Origin: Maricaulis sp963975345
Lineage (GTDB): Bacteria > Pseudomonadota > Alphaproteobacteria > Caulobacterales > Maricaulaceae
Assembly (NCBI RefSeq): GCF_963975345.1
Contig: NZ_CAXBGE010000014.1
Location: forward strand, 18,808-82,807
Length of the DNA: 64,000 nt
Direction: 5' to 3'
The position numbers and the translations under genes were made by a program. A model generated the notes under the pieces. That model saw only the letters and a list, made by a program, of their open reading frames with translations, did no database searches and was not told the origin of the DNA. Shown here in pieces: positions 24,428 through 32,944 of the stretch (the stretch's first letter is position 1; the number at the start of each line of letters is the position of its first letter).

Positions 24428-25852
24428 TCAGGACGCGGTGTCCGCCGCCGGCTTCGATGCCACCGCCTTTTTCCGCCGCACCGTCTTGCGGGCGATCGGG
24501 CGGACATGGTCTTCGATATATTCCACGATCATGCCGGCGACATCCTTGCCCGATGTGCGCTCAACGCCCTCCAGGCCGGGCGAGGAATTGACCTCCAGGA
24601 TTTTCGGCCCCACCGAGGATCGCAGCAAATCCACACCGGCGACCGCGAGGCCGAGCGCCTTGGCGGCCCGCAGCGCGGAGAGGCGTTCGTCCTTGCTCAC
24701 CTTGGCCTTGGTCGCCGAACCGCCGCGATGCAAATTGGAGCGAAACTCGCCCGGCGCGCCCTGACGCATCATCGTCGCGACCACCTTGCCGCCGACGATG
24801 AAGCAACGGATATCGGCGCCATCGGCTTCCTTGACGAATTCCTGGACGATGAAATTGGCCTCGAGGCCGCGAAAGGCATCGATCACCGATTCCGCCGCCT
24901 TCTTGGTCTCGGCCAACACGACGCCGCGCCCTTGCGTGCTCTGCAACAGCTTGACCACCAGCGGGGCGCCGCCGACATGGTCGATCAGGTTCTGGGTGTC
25001 CTTGGGCGAATGGGCAAAGGCCGTCACCGGCATCGCAATGCCCTCACGCGCCAGCACCTGGTGCGCATACAGCTTGTCGCGCGAGGCCCCGATCGCTTCG
25101 GGCGCATTGAGGCAATAGGCCCCCATCATGTTGAACTGGCGCAGCACCGCCATGCCATAACCGGTCATGCTGGCCCCGATGCGCGGAATGATCGCGTCAT
25201 AGGCCGGCAGCGGCTTGCCATCATAATACACCCGCGGATCAGCGGCATCGAGCGCCAGGGTGCAGCGCGCCGTATTGATCATCTCGACGACATGGCCGCG
25301 CGTCTCGGCGGCATCCTTCAGCCGCTGCGAGGAATAATTATTCGGCTCGCGCGTCAGGATCGCGACGCGCAAGGGCCGCTTGACGGGGCGGCGGCGCGGA
25401 AAATCCTTGTAGAGCTCGTAGGATAGCGACCCTTGGGCGCAGGACTGGCCCGGATTGACCACCATATCCTCGCCAATCGCCTGACGCCCGAGCAGCATGC
25501 GATAGGTCATGGATTCGCGATTGGTCAGGGTGAGCTCAACCGGCCAGGTCCGGTCACCAATCTTCATCGGCGTCTCGATCACCCAGCGCAATTCACGCTC
25601 GCCATTCGACGACGTCACCTCACGCCGGTCGACCGCAGAAGCGGAACAGACGACCTCGATCTCCGGCTTGTCGGGCACCGGGTGCATGATGAAACGCACC
25701 TGCGGCTTGTCGAGCGGCCCGAAGGGCTCAACCGAGACCGCATGCAAAGCCGATGTCCGCGCCCCGGTATCCACCTTGGCCCGCACCGCCGGCAGCCCCA
25801 GCTTGGGAAACGCCGCCCATTCTTCCCAACCGAGCTGGAATGTCTTGTCCAT
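24428..25852 (-). CDS. rimK: Fusion of a retropepsin-like RimB domain with RimK glutamate ligase
   Basis: 474 residues. Residues about 1-150 match the ATP-dependent zinc protease family (COG4067, RimB/RloA-like), with an aspartic-protease-type motif VDTGARTSALHA starting near 27 and LLGRQAIGEDMVV further on. Residues about 165-455 are RimK, an ATP-grasp ligase that adds glutamates to ribosomal protein S6: RVAILTREPNNYSS, PRIGASMTGYGMAV, KLLQSTQGRGVVLAET, and the metal-binding EVNSSPGLEGVE near the end. A Lys/Arg-rich tail follows. In Pseudomonas RimB and RimK are separate, opposing partners. The start at 25852 gives MDKTFQLGWEEW; an upstream ATG at 25921 lacks conserved sequence. Confidence 0.9.
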   Translation of the reverse strand: MDKTFQLGWEEWAAFPKLGLPAVRAKVDTGARTSALHAVSVEPFGPLDKPQVRFIMHPVPDKPEIEVVCSASAVDRREVTSSNGERELRWVIETPMKIGDRTWPVELTLTNRESMTYRMLLGRQAIGEDMVVNPGQSCAQGSLSYELYKDFPRRRPVKRPLRVAILTREPNNYSSQRLKDAAETRGHVVEMINTARCTLALDAADPRVYYDGKPLPAYDAIIPRIGASMTGYGMAVLRQFNMMGAYCLNAPEAIGASRDKLYAHQVLAREGIAMPVTAFAHSPKDTQNLIDHVGGAPLVVKLLQSTQGRGVVLAETKKAAESVIDAFRGLEANFIVQEFVKEADGADIRCFIVGGKVVATMMRQGAPGEFRSNLHRGGSATKAKVSKDERLSALRAAKALGLAVAGVDLLRSSVGPKILEVNSSPGLEGVERTSGKDVAGMIVEYIEDHVRPIARKTVRRKKAVASKPAADTAS

Positions 25853-25965
25853 TGGTCTCTCAATGATATCCGCGAAATGCCCGGTCGTCTTAGCAGAATG
25901 GCGGAGGGAGCCAAGCGCCAACGGGACATGCTTCTGCCCGAACGGGCAGGTGCGTGTTCCGTGTG

Positions 25966-26907
25966 CTATTCGCTGGGAACCGCCACCCAGATCTTCATCG
26001 TCAACTGCCCGCTCGGCTCGTCGGGATGCAGCGAGGTCTGGTGCGCCAGTTTGAGGCCGGCACCTTCGATCCAGGCTTGCATCTCCTCATCGGAGAAGCC
26101 GAGGCGGCGGTGATAATGGTCCTCGCGCAGGGTTTCCAGCTGGTGCGGCGCGAAGTCGACGATCAGGAGATGGCCACCGGGTTTGAGCAGGCGGCCGCAT
26201 TCGGCGACAGCGCCGGCCGGGTCGTCGAGATAGTGGAGAACCTGGTGCACGGTGACCAGGTCGGCGGCGCCATTCTCGAACGGCAAGGCGCCGACATCGG
26301 CATGGCGCACCGAACAATTGGTCAGGCCGGCATTGGCCAGGTTGAGGCGGGCGACATTGAGCATGGAGTGATTGATATCGACGCCAATGCCCCGCTTGAC
26401 CCGGTCGGCGAAGAGTTCAAGCACGCGGCCCGTGCCGACCCCGACATCGATCATCAGATCGAACGGACCCGGTCCGGCCAGTTTGCGCATCGCCGCCTCG
26501 ACCTCGGCATCGGCCAAGTGCAGGCGGCGGATCCGGTCCCAATCCTCGGCGACGCTCTCGAAATAGGTCTGCGCCGCCAGGGCGCGTGCCTGTTTGATCG
26601 ATTCAAGCCGGGCGATATCGCGCGTCAGAACCGGGTCATCATCGGGTAAAAGCTCACCGAGGATTTCCGCCACGCGGCGGCCACCGCCCGACTCAGTCAG
26701 GCGATAAAAGACATAGGCGCCCTCCGGCAGACGTTCGGCCAGGCGTGCATCGCTCAACAGTTTGAGATGGCGGCTGACGCGTGGCTGGCTCTGACCGAGC
26801 ACATGCACCAGTTCCGACACGGTCAATTCGCCGCGCGACAAGAGCGAGACCACCCTCAGCCGGGTCGGTTCGGCGATCGCCTTAAGCTGTGTGACCAGTG
26901 CATCCAT
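25966..26907 (-). CDS. ArsR-family regulator fused to a SAM-dependent methyltransferase
   Basis: 313 residues. The N-terminal winged helix (about 5-80; AEPTRLRVVSLLSRGELTV, then QSQPRVSRHLKLLSDA as recognition helix) is of ArsR/SmtB type, without an obvious metal-binding cysteine pair. A linker leads to a class I methyltransferase (about 130-300) with motif I IDVGVGTGRVLE, motif II GVDINHSML and post-motif HQVLHYLDDPAGAV. Such fusions are common in alphaproteobacteria near methionine or SAM metabolism genes, and sensing of SAM or SAH has been proposed for some. Here the gene diverges from an amino-acid oxidoreductase gene across 95 bp, suggesting it regulates that promoter. Confidence 0.88.
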   Translation of the reverse strand: MDALVTQLKAIAEPTRLRVVSLLSRGELTVSELVHVLGQSQPRVSRHLKLLSDARLAERLPEGAYVFYRLTESGGGRRVAEILGELLPDDDPVLTRDIARLESIKQARALAAQTYFESVAEDWDRIRRLHLADAEVEAAMRKLAGPGPFDLMIDVGVGTGRVLELFADRVKRGIGVDINHSMLNVARLNLANAGLTNCSVRHADVGALPFENGAADLVTVHQVLHYLDDPAGAVAECGRLLKPGGHLLIVDFAPHQLETLREDHYHRRLGFSDEEMQAWIEGAGLKLAHQTSLHPDEPSGQLTMKIWVAVPSE

Positions 26908-27002
26908 GAAATTCTTGCCTGTAAGTGCGGAATGTCCCTTGCTTTTATCTGCATCGCGAGGAAGTTCAAAGGCAGCATGTCGCCGACCCCCTGGAGCGCA
27001 AT

Positions 27003-28271
27003 GTGAAACGCCGCGAGATCATCATTATCGGTGCCGGGCTGGCCGGAGTTTGCGCCGCCTGGACACTCGCCCGCAACGGCCATTCAGTGACAGTGCTCGA
27101 CGCCTTGGCCGGGCCGGCGCTGGAGACCAGTTTCGCCAATGCCGGCGCACTGACCCCGTCTGAGCCGGAGCCGTGGAATCAGCCCGGCGTCGCCGGGCAA
27201 TTGATCGCCTCGCTGTTTGACCCCAAGGCGGCGATGAAATTGCGTCTGGCGCCCCTGCCCGGCCTGATAGGCTGGGGCCTGCGCTTCCTGCGCAATTCGA
27301 CCCATGCGCGCCATGCCGCGGCGAGCCAGGCCAATTTTGGCCTCTCGCGCTACAGCCTCGCCGCGACCCAGGCCGTGCGCGATGAACTCGGGCTCAAATT
27401 CGACAATCTCAAACGCGGCACGCTGAAGATCTGTCGCAGCCAAGCCGGCATCGAGGCTTCGATCCTCGCCGCCGACAAGCTGGTGCCGCTGGGCCTCAAT
27501 TACCGCGTCCTCGACCGCGCCGCGACGCTGGAGTTGGAACCGCAACTCGCCGCCATCGCCGATCAGATTGCCGGCTCGATCCATTATCCCGACGATGAGT
27601 CCGGCGATGCCCACCGCTTTACCGCCGGTCTGGCCGCCGCGGCAGAGGCGGCCGGGGTGAGCTTCGAATGGAATACGCGCGTCACCGAACTGATGGAGCG
27701 CGGCGGGCAGGTGATCGGCGTGCGCACCGAGACCGAGGAGATCGAGGCCGACACCATCATCATCGCCGCCGGGCATACCGCCTGGAGGCTCATGAAACCG
27801 CTGGGCCTGCATCTGCCGGTGCGGCCGGTAAAGGGCTATTCCCTCACTCTCGACATGACCGGTCTCAATGCCCGTCCCGGCGTGCCGGTGTTTGATGAGG
27901 CCCTGCATGCCATCGTCACGCCGATGGGCGACCGTCTACGGATCGCCGGCACAGCCGAGATCGCCGGCAATGACAAACAATTGCGGCCCGAGCGAGTGGA
28001 AAATCTCAAATCCCTGGTGCGCGCCCTCTATCCTGAATTTGCCGACCAATTGCTGGCCGGCGAGATCAACGCCTGGACCGGTTTTAGGCCAATGAGCGCC
28101 GATGGCCGCCCCTTCATCGGCGAAACCCGCGCCAAGGGCCTGTGGCTGACCACCGGCCACGGTCATCTCGGCTGGACCCAGGCAATGGGCTCAGCCGGAC
28201 TGCTCGCCGCCCTGATTGATCACGAAACGCCGCCCGTCGATCCGGCGCCGTTTGCGGCGAACCGGATCTGA
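27003..28271 (+). CDS. FAD-dependent oxidoreductase, D-amino-acid dehydrogenase (DadA) type
   Basis: 422 residues from a GTG at 27003 (GGAG seven bases upstream; MKRREIIIIGAGLAGVCAAW). The Rossmann FAD motif GAGLAGVCAAWTLARNG is at the N-terminus, and TSFANAGALTPSEPEPW resembles the NAG-x-PW motif of DadA. VRPVKGYSLTLDM, GDRLRIAGTAEIAG and the C-terminal TGHGHLGWTQAMGS complete the DAO fold. DadA oxidises D-amino acids to keto acids and passes electrons to the respiratory chain. No alanine racemase or amino-acid transporter is adjacent, so the substrate is unproven. The ArsR-methyltransferase gene is divergent. Confidence 0.85.
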   Translation: MKRREIIIIGAGLAGVCAAWTLARNGHSVTVLDALAGPALETSFANAGALTPSEPEPWNQPGVAGQLIASLFDPKAAMKLRLAPLPGLIGWGLRFLRNSTHARHAAASQANFGLSRYSLAATQAVRDELGLKFDNLKRGTLKICRSQAGIEASILAADKLVPLGLNYRVLDRAATLELEPQLAAIADQIAGSIHYPDDESGDAHRFTAGLAAAAEAAGVSFEWNTRVTELMERGGQVIGVRTETEEIEADTIIIAAGHTAWRLMKPLGLHLPVRPVKGYSLTLDMTGLNARPGVPVFDEALHAIVTPMGDRLRIAGTAEIAGNDKQLRPERVENLKSLVRALYPEFADQLLAGEINAWTGFRPMSADGRPFIGETRAKGLWLTTGHGHLGWTQAMGSAGLLAALIDHETPPVDPAPFAANRI

Positions 28272-28275
28272 TACA

Positions 28276-28304
28276 AAAAGGCCCGGCGCAAGCACCGGGC
28301 CTTG
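28276..28304 (-). terminator. Rho-independent terminator for ettA, possibly bidirectional
   Basis: The stem AAGGCCCGG / CCGGGCCTT (28279-28304) with an 8-base loop is followed on the minus strand by TTTTT (28280-28276). It lies between the convergent ends of the DadA-like gene and ettA and is ideally placed to end ettA transcription. Read in the plus direction the hairpin lacks a good T run. Confidence 0.8.
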
Positions 28305-28326
28305 ATGGCTTGTGATTTGACGAAGA

Positions 28327-29994
28327 CTACCGGCCGAATTTCTGGAATTTGATCCGGTGCGGGATGTCCGCGTCGGCGCCGAGGCGGCGCTTTTTGTCTT
28401 CGAGATAATCGGAGAAGGAACCTTCAAACCATTCCACATGGCTATCGCCTTCAAAGGCGAGGATGTGGGTGGCGATGCGGTCGAGGAAGAAGCGGTCGTG
28501 GGAGATGACCACGGCGCAGCCGGGATACATTTCCAGCGCTTCTTCAAGCGCCGAGAGGGTTTCGACGTCGAGATCATTGGTTGGCTCATCGAGGAGGAGA
28601 AGATTGCCGCCCTCTTTCAGCATCTTGGCGAGGTGGACGCGATTGCGCTCGCCGCCGGAGAGCAGGCCGACTTTCTTCTGCTGGTCGCCACCCTTGAAAT
28701 TGAAGGCCCCGACATAAGCGCGGCTTGGCACTTCGCGATTGCCGAGCGTTAGAATGTCATTGCCCTCGGAGACTTCCTCCCAGACGGTTTTCTTCGGATC
28801 GAGCTTGTCGCGTGACTGGTCAACATAGCCCAGCTTGACGGTTTCGCCGAGCCGGATCGAGCCTTCATCAGGCGTTTCCTGGCCGATAATCATCCGGAAC
28901 AGGGTCGACTTACCGGCACCATTGGGGCCGATCACGCCAACCACGCCGCCCGGCGGCAGTTTGAATTCGAGTCCGTCGATCAGCAGTTTGTCGCCATAAC
29001 CCTTTTTCAGGGCCTCGACTTCAACCACAACACCGCCAAGGCGCGGACCTGGCGGGATGTTGATCGTGGCGTGCGATACATCGGCCCGTTCGGCCGTCTC
29101 GCGCAATTGCTCATAGGAGCGGATACGCGCCTTGGACTTGGCCTGGCGCGCTTTCGGCGAGGAGCGGATCCAGTCCAGCTCACGAGCGAGTGCGCGCTCC
29201 TTGGCGGATTTCTCGCGGCCTTCCTGGCCCATGCGCTTGGTCTTTTGTTCCAGCCAGGACGAATAGCCGCCCTCATAGGGCACGCCGCGGCCACGATCGA
29301 GCTCGAGCGTCCAGGTGGTGATCGAGTCGAGGAAATAGCGGTCGTGGGTCACAACCAGTACGGCGCCGGCAAATTTCTCGAGATAGTGCTGCAGCCAGGC
29401 CACGGATTCGGCGTCGAGATGGTTGGTTGGCTCATCGAGCAGCAGCATGTGCGGCTCGGACAGCAGCAGACGGCACAGGGCCACGCGGCGGCGTTCACCA
29501 CCGGAGAGATCCTTGACGCCCCAATCGGCCGGCGCGCAACGCAGCGCGTCCATCGCCATTTCGATCTTGGAATCAATGTCCCAAGCGTCGGCGGCGTCGA
29601 TTTTTTCCTGCAGCGTATTCATCTCTTCCATCAGCTCTTCGGAATAGTCTTCCGCGAGCTTCATCGAGACGGCATTGAAATCATCGATCAGCTTCTTGGC
29701 CGCCGAGCCTTCAATCACGTTTTCCCAGACGGTTTTGCTATCGTCGAGATGTGGCTCCTGCGCCAGATATCCGACCTTGACGCCCTTCTCAGCCCAGGAC
29801 TCGCCGCCGAATTCGGTATCCATGCCGGCCATGATTTTCAGCAGGGTTGACTTACCCGAACCATTGACGCCAACGACACCGATCTTGGCGTCCGGCAGAA
29901 AATGCAGCGACAAGTTCTCGAACACGGGCTTGGAGGCACCGGGATAGGTCTTGGACAGCTTGTCCATATGATAGACGTATTGATAGGCGGACAT
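28327..29994 (-). CDS. ettA: Energy-dependent translational throttle protein EttA (ABC-F)
   Basis: Soluble ABC-F ATPase that binds the ribosomal E site and gates the first elongation steps according to ATP/ADP. 555 residues, typical. It starts MSAYQYVYHMDKLSKTYPG. Walker A motifs are GVNGSGKST in the first cassette and GPNGAGKST in the second. The ABC signatures LSGGERRRVALC and LSGGERNRVHLA are each followed by LLLLDEPTNHLD / LLLLDEPTNDLD. The linker contains the KTKRMGQEGREKSAKERALA helix of the family. No membrane domain. It is followed by a clear terminator. Confidence 0.97.
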   Translation of the reverse strand: MSAYQYVYHMDKLSKTYPGASKPVFENLSLHFLPDAKIGVVGVNGSGKSTLLKIMAGMDTEFGGESWAEKGVKVGYLAQEPHLDDSKTVWENVIEGSAAKKLIDDFNAVSMKLAEDYSEELMEEMNTLQEKIDAADAWDIDSKIEMAMDALRCAPADWGVKDLSGGERRRVALCRLLLSEPHMLLLDEPTNHLDAESVAWLQHYLEKFAGAVLVVTHDRYFLDSITTWTLELDRGRGVPYEGGYSSWLEQKTKRMGQEGREKSAKERALARELDWIRSSPKARQAKSKARIRSYEQLRETAERADVSHATINIPPGPRLGGVVVEVEALKKGYGDKLLIDGLEFKLPPGGVVGVIGPNGAGKSTLFRMIIGQETPDEGSIRLGETVKLGYVDQSRDKLDPKKTVWEEVSEGNDILTLGNREVPSRAYVGAFNFKGGDQQKKVGLLSGGERNRVHLAKMLKEGGNLLLLDEPTNDLDVETLSALEEALEMYPGCAVVISHDRFFLDRIATHILAFEGDSHVEWFEGSFSDYLEDKKRRLGADADIPHRIKFQKFGR

Positions 29995-30316
29995 GGGCGG
30001 ACGGTCTCTTCAGTAAAGGGGGTAAAAGCTGGGCTCCCTTTAACTGACCGGCGCGCATTGGGCAACGCGGCTGCAGCGCATGAGGTCAGATGGGGGAGTA
30101 TCCGGCGGATTGGGTGTTGGTTTGTAGATAGGGCCGGGCTGGCGCGATTGCCATGGCGGCAAGCCAGATAATCACGGCGCGCCCGGGACATGGTCCAGCT
30201 TTGCCGGTCCGTGTCCCGACTTGGTTACGTGATCGCGCTCCACGCGAAGCGGGACACGGACCTGTTGCTTTGAAACAGGACCATGTCCCGGGTGACCATC
30301 CGGCGGCGCGCGAAGG
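29995..30316. repeat. Structured intergenic region with a nested palindrome at 30182-30292
   Basis: The outer arms CCCGGGACATGGTCC (30182-30196) and GGACCATGTCCCGGG (30278-30292) are exact complements. Inside them GGTCCGTGTCCCG (30206-30218) and CGGGACACGGACC (30250-30262) are also exact complements. All four are versions of one motif, CGGGACAYGGWCC, in alternating orientation. A further hairpin TTGCC/GGCAA flanked by CTGGC/GCCAG lies near 30140-30168. No gene was found. The block sits between ettA and the next upstream gene on the same strand. Confidence 0.75.
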
Positions 30317-31036
30317 CTAATCCGGTTCTGCCGGTTGGTGCGGCTGCGCTGCCTCGGGGAGCAGGGCAATCAACTCCCCCGCCCGCAGGCCGATGTCCGC
30401 CGCCTTGGAGGACGCGAAAAAGGCTAGAGTGCGCATCATCTGGACGTCCGCCATCAACGTCGCGCGCTGTTCGAGCGACATTGCCGCGACCAGGTCGGGG
30501 AATTCCTGTGCCGTGACCAAATGCCGGTAAATTCGCTCCCAGGCACTGCCATAGGAGTCCCCACTCACGCCCAATGCCAGCTTCGAATTATCGAGCCACT
30601 GGCCGAAACCACTCAACTCGTGCCGCAGCTCGTCATCACTGAGCAGGGAGAATCCGGCGGTCGACTTGATCTCGTCATAGATCGCAAATTCAGTCACCGG
30701 GTCTGGATAGCCCAAGACCGGCGAGATCATCTCACGCCAGGCTTCGGGACTCGCCTCCAGCGAGCCTGGGTCGCGGATAAACTCGATTGTGCGATCGAAT
30801 TGCGCATTCATCGCGTCCCGCTGCCCCGCCACCCGCTCATTGACCTGCTGCAGCGCCAGCAAATCCTCGCCGAGCCGCTCGAGCAACATGCCCTCGCGTT
30901 CGCGTTCCGCCAGCGCGCCTTGCCAAAGCGTGACTTGGAAGCCGAGAAAAACACCCAACACCACGATCAGGAGGTCGAGCACCACGGCAAACCAGTTTTG
31001 CTCGCGAAAATGCAATGTGAGACGCCGCAAAATCAT
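30317..31036 (-). CDS. Single-span membrane protein of unknown function (DUF6090-like)
   Basis: 239 residues. The N-terminus MILRRLTLHFREQNWFAVVL is followed by one membrane helix (about 18-38, DLLIVVLGVFLGFQVTLW), then a soluble region predicted almost entirely helical with a coiled-coil-like start (EREREGMLLERLGEDLLALQ). The opening R-x-Q-N-W-x-A-V-x-L-D-x-x-I-V-V-x-G-V-F-x-G-x-Q pattern is recurrent in uncharacterised proteins of marine bacteria. The C-terminal part lies in the periplasm if the positive-inside rule holds. No enzymatic motif is seen. Confidence 0.7.
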   Translation of the reverse strand: MILRRLTLHFREQNWFAVVLDLLIVVLGVFLGFQVTLWQGALAEREREGMLLERLGEDLLALQQVNERVAGQRDAMNAQFDRTIEFIRDPGSLEASPEAWREMISPVLGYPDPVTEFAIYDEIKSTAGFSLLSDDELRHELSGFGQWLDNSKLALGVSGDSYGSAWERIYRHLVTAQEFPDLVAAMSLEQRATLMADVQMMRTLAFFASSKAADIGLRAGELIALLPEAAQPHQPAEPD

Positions 31037-31214
31037 GTTTCCCCCCTGCAGCAGGCCCGCCGCCGCAATCGCCTGAACGCTAGCAGTGTTTGCTCGTCGC
31101 TGTCATGGGGCCGGATGATCACCGGCTTCGATTTCGGCGTCCGCACCGCGATCACCGAGCCCGTCGGACACGCGACGCAAGTCGGGACACGCACCAGCCC
31201 GCCCCGATAGCCAC

Positions 31215-31655
31215 CTAGCCCTTCAAATTCTGCCGCAGCCAGCTGACGATCTGGTCGGCATTGATGGCGCCGGCATGGCGGGCAACATCCTTGCCCTTGC
31301 TAAACAGGATGATCAGCGGAATGCCGCGGATCTGGAAGCGGGCGCCGACGCTCTGGTGCTGCTCGGTATTGAGCTTGGCAAAGCGCACCCTTGGCGACAT
31401 CTGCCTGGATGCGTCCGCGAACATCGGCCCCATCATCTTGCAGGGACCGCACCAGGGCGCCCAGAAATCCACCAAGAGCGGCACTTCGTCATTGCGCAAA
31501 TGCTTGTTAAGCCTGACTTCATCGAGCTCGAACGGCGCCTCCGGAAACAGCGGCGCCTTGCATACGCCGCAGGTCGGCCCAGCGGAGAGCTTGGCCGTCG
31601 GGATGCGGTTCTTGGCCTGACAGGCCGGGCAGATGATGTGGAGCGTGTCGGTCAT
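31215..31655 (-). CDS. trxC: Thioredoxin 2 (zinc-containing thioredoxin)
   Basis: 146-residue cytoplasmic disulfide reductase. The N-terminal zinc ribbon has two CxxC pairs at C9/C12 and C29/C32, and the thioredoxin domain carries the active site W68-CGPC-K. The GIPLIILF segment contains the conserved cis-proline. This two-domain arrangement is specific to TrxC rather than TrxA, and TrxC is OxyR-controlled in enterobacteria. I chose the ATG at 31655 (MTDTLHIICPAC); the frame extends ten codons further upstream without family similarity. It lies 44 bp downstream of the STAS-like gene on the same strand. Confidence 0.93.
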   Translation of the reverse strand: MTDTLHIICPACQAKNRIPTAKLSAGPTCGVCKAPLFPEAPFELDEVRLNKHLRNDEVPLLVDFWAPWCGPCKMMGPMFADASRQMSPRVRFAKLNTEQHQSVGARFQIRGIPLIILFSKGKDVARHAGAINADQIVSWLRQNLKG

Positions 31656-31699
31656 GGCCAGTTCAGTCCCGTACAGCTGGTGCAAGGTCGGCGACGCCG

Positions 31700-32119
31700 C
31701 TAGCTGCCGGTATCCGCTGCGGATGACGTCTCCGCGCCCGGCATTTGCGTTTCAAGCCACTCCATCGCGGCAGGGGCTGCGTCGAAGGCCCGGCTCGGCC
31801 GGCCAGTTTCTTCCAGGCGGCGCGTCATATAAATCGCCCGCGCGACCTGGGCCTGATTATAGACAAAGGCGACCGGGAAGCCGGCCGGGAATTCGGTGCA
31901 ATATACGTCGGCGATCTGCGCAAATTCTTCCATCTCGAACGTCAGATCGTAAGCGCTATAGTCGATCAGCACCCCCTTGAGCGGATTGTTCACCAGGGTT
32001 TGCGCCAAGGCTTTTAGCGAAACAATCGAGGCATCCAGATGGCAACCGCCATGAAGCTGGATCGAGAGCACACGATCATTTGACGTCACATCAAGCGTAT
32101 AGGAAAAATCATCCGACAT
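31700..32119 (-). CDS. Small STAS-like protein of unknown function
   Basis: 139 residues from the ATG at 32119, which has GAGGGA seven bases upstream. The pattern LHGGCHLDASIVSLKALAQTL ... KGVLIDYSAYDLTFEMEEFAQIAD ... FPVAFVYNQAQVARAIYMTRRLEETGRPSRAFDAAPAAMEWL resembles the alternating strands and helices of SpoIIAA/STAS-like proteins. The assignment is by fold impression, not by a diagnostic motif. It has no signal peptide or membrane segment. It lies just upstream of trxC on the same strand and may be co-transcribed with it. Confidence 0.6.
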   Translation of the reverse strand: MSDDFSYTLDVTSNDRVLSIQLHGGCHLDASIVSLKALAQTLVNNPLKGVLIDYSAYDLTFEMEEFAQIADVYCTEFPAGFPVAFVYNQAQVARAIYMTRRLEETGRPSRAFDAAPAAMEWLETQMPGAETSSAADTGS

Positions 32120-32209
32120 ATGCGAATCCCTCTGCTCCCATTCTAGTTGTTTCAACTAACAAATTGGGAATCAAGCGGGGTCAGCCGATCTTCGTTGACG
32201 TTTCCGTGT

Positions 32210-32944
32210 TCACGCCCCGTGGGTCCAAACCCACAGATCGGCATCGCGCCGCATGGCATCGCGGTGCAAACACCAATCCGGCATCACTCGCTCAACCGTG
32301 CGCCAAAAAGCCGCAGAATGATTGGCCTCGACCAGATGCGCCGCCTCGTGAGCGCAGACATAGTCAACCAGCGCCTCGGGAAAACCCATCAATCGCCAGT
32401 TGAGCCGAATCGTCCCGTCCGGCGCGCACGAGCCCCAGCGACGCTTCTGGTCGCGGATGACGACCTTTCGCACCGGGCGGTCAAGCTGCGCCGCGAACGC
32501 TTCGACCCGCGGCGTCATGAAACGCTCACCTTCGCGCTTGTAGTGCCTGATCAGCGCGGCGCTAATCGCCCGCCGGCGCAGCGCGCCGGTCGCCTCCGGA
32601 TCGACTGTCACCAACACCCGCTCGCCCTCGCGCCGCAATGTCGTGCGAATGCCGCGCGGCTCGACACGCAAGACCAGTTCGCCGCCCAGCCAGGGCAAAA
32701 CCTCGCCGGTCTCGAACGCCAGTTCGCGCCTTTGCGGCCGCGCGGCCCAAGCCGCCAGCTTGCTCAAAATCCAATGCGATTTTTCCTGCAGCGCGCCTTC
32801 AATTTCACGCAGGCTGACATGCGCCGGTGCCGTCACCGTCAGCCCGTCATGACTGATCCCGAAACCGATCGTCCGTCGCGCGCTGCGCTGCAGGCGATAG
32901 GGCACAACCTGCCCGCCAAGCAGAAGCGAGTGGCTCTGCGTCAC
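32210..32944 (-). CDS. YgjP-type M48-like metallopeptidase (DUF45)
   Basis: 244 residues. The zinc motif HEAAH (in YVCAHEAAHLVEANHS) lies near 195 and is followed by the HSAAFWRTVE glutamate region, as in YgjP/WLM-SprT-like peptidases. The upstream RKVVIRDQKRRWGSC segment is the most diagnostic part of this family, which contains RRWGSCxxxGxIxLNWRL. No signal peptide is present, so it is cytoplasmic. YgjP-like proteins sit next to restriction systems in some genomes, but not here. The stop overlaps the start of the neighbouring reductase region by 4 bp. Confidence 0.87.
   Translation of the reverse strand: MTQSHSLLLGGQVVPYRLQRSARRTIGFGISHDGLTVTAPAHVSLREIEGALQEKSHWILSKLAAWAARPQRRELAFETGEVLPWLGGELVLRVEPRGIRTTLRREGERVLVTVDPEATGALRRRAISAALIRHYKREGERFMTPRVEAFAAQLDRPVRKVVIRDQKRRWGSCAPDGTIRLNWRLMGFPEALVDYVCAHEAAHLVEANHSAAFWRTVERVMPDWCLHRDAMRRDADLWVWTHGA

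Noticed and set aside
24019..24507. A minus-strand frame through the composite repeat containing VIPAQAGTQ
   Set aside because: That peptide is the well-known spurious translation of the dispersed palindrome, so no protein is inferred.
31037..31214. Short plus-strand frame beginning MITGFDFGVRTAI, resembling an RNase-H-fold start
   Set aside because: Only about 30 codons, then a stop; no further similarity. Probably chance.
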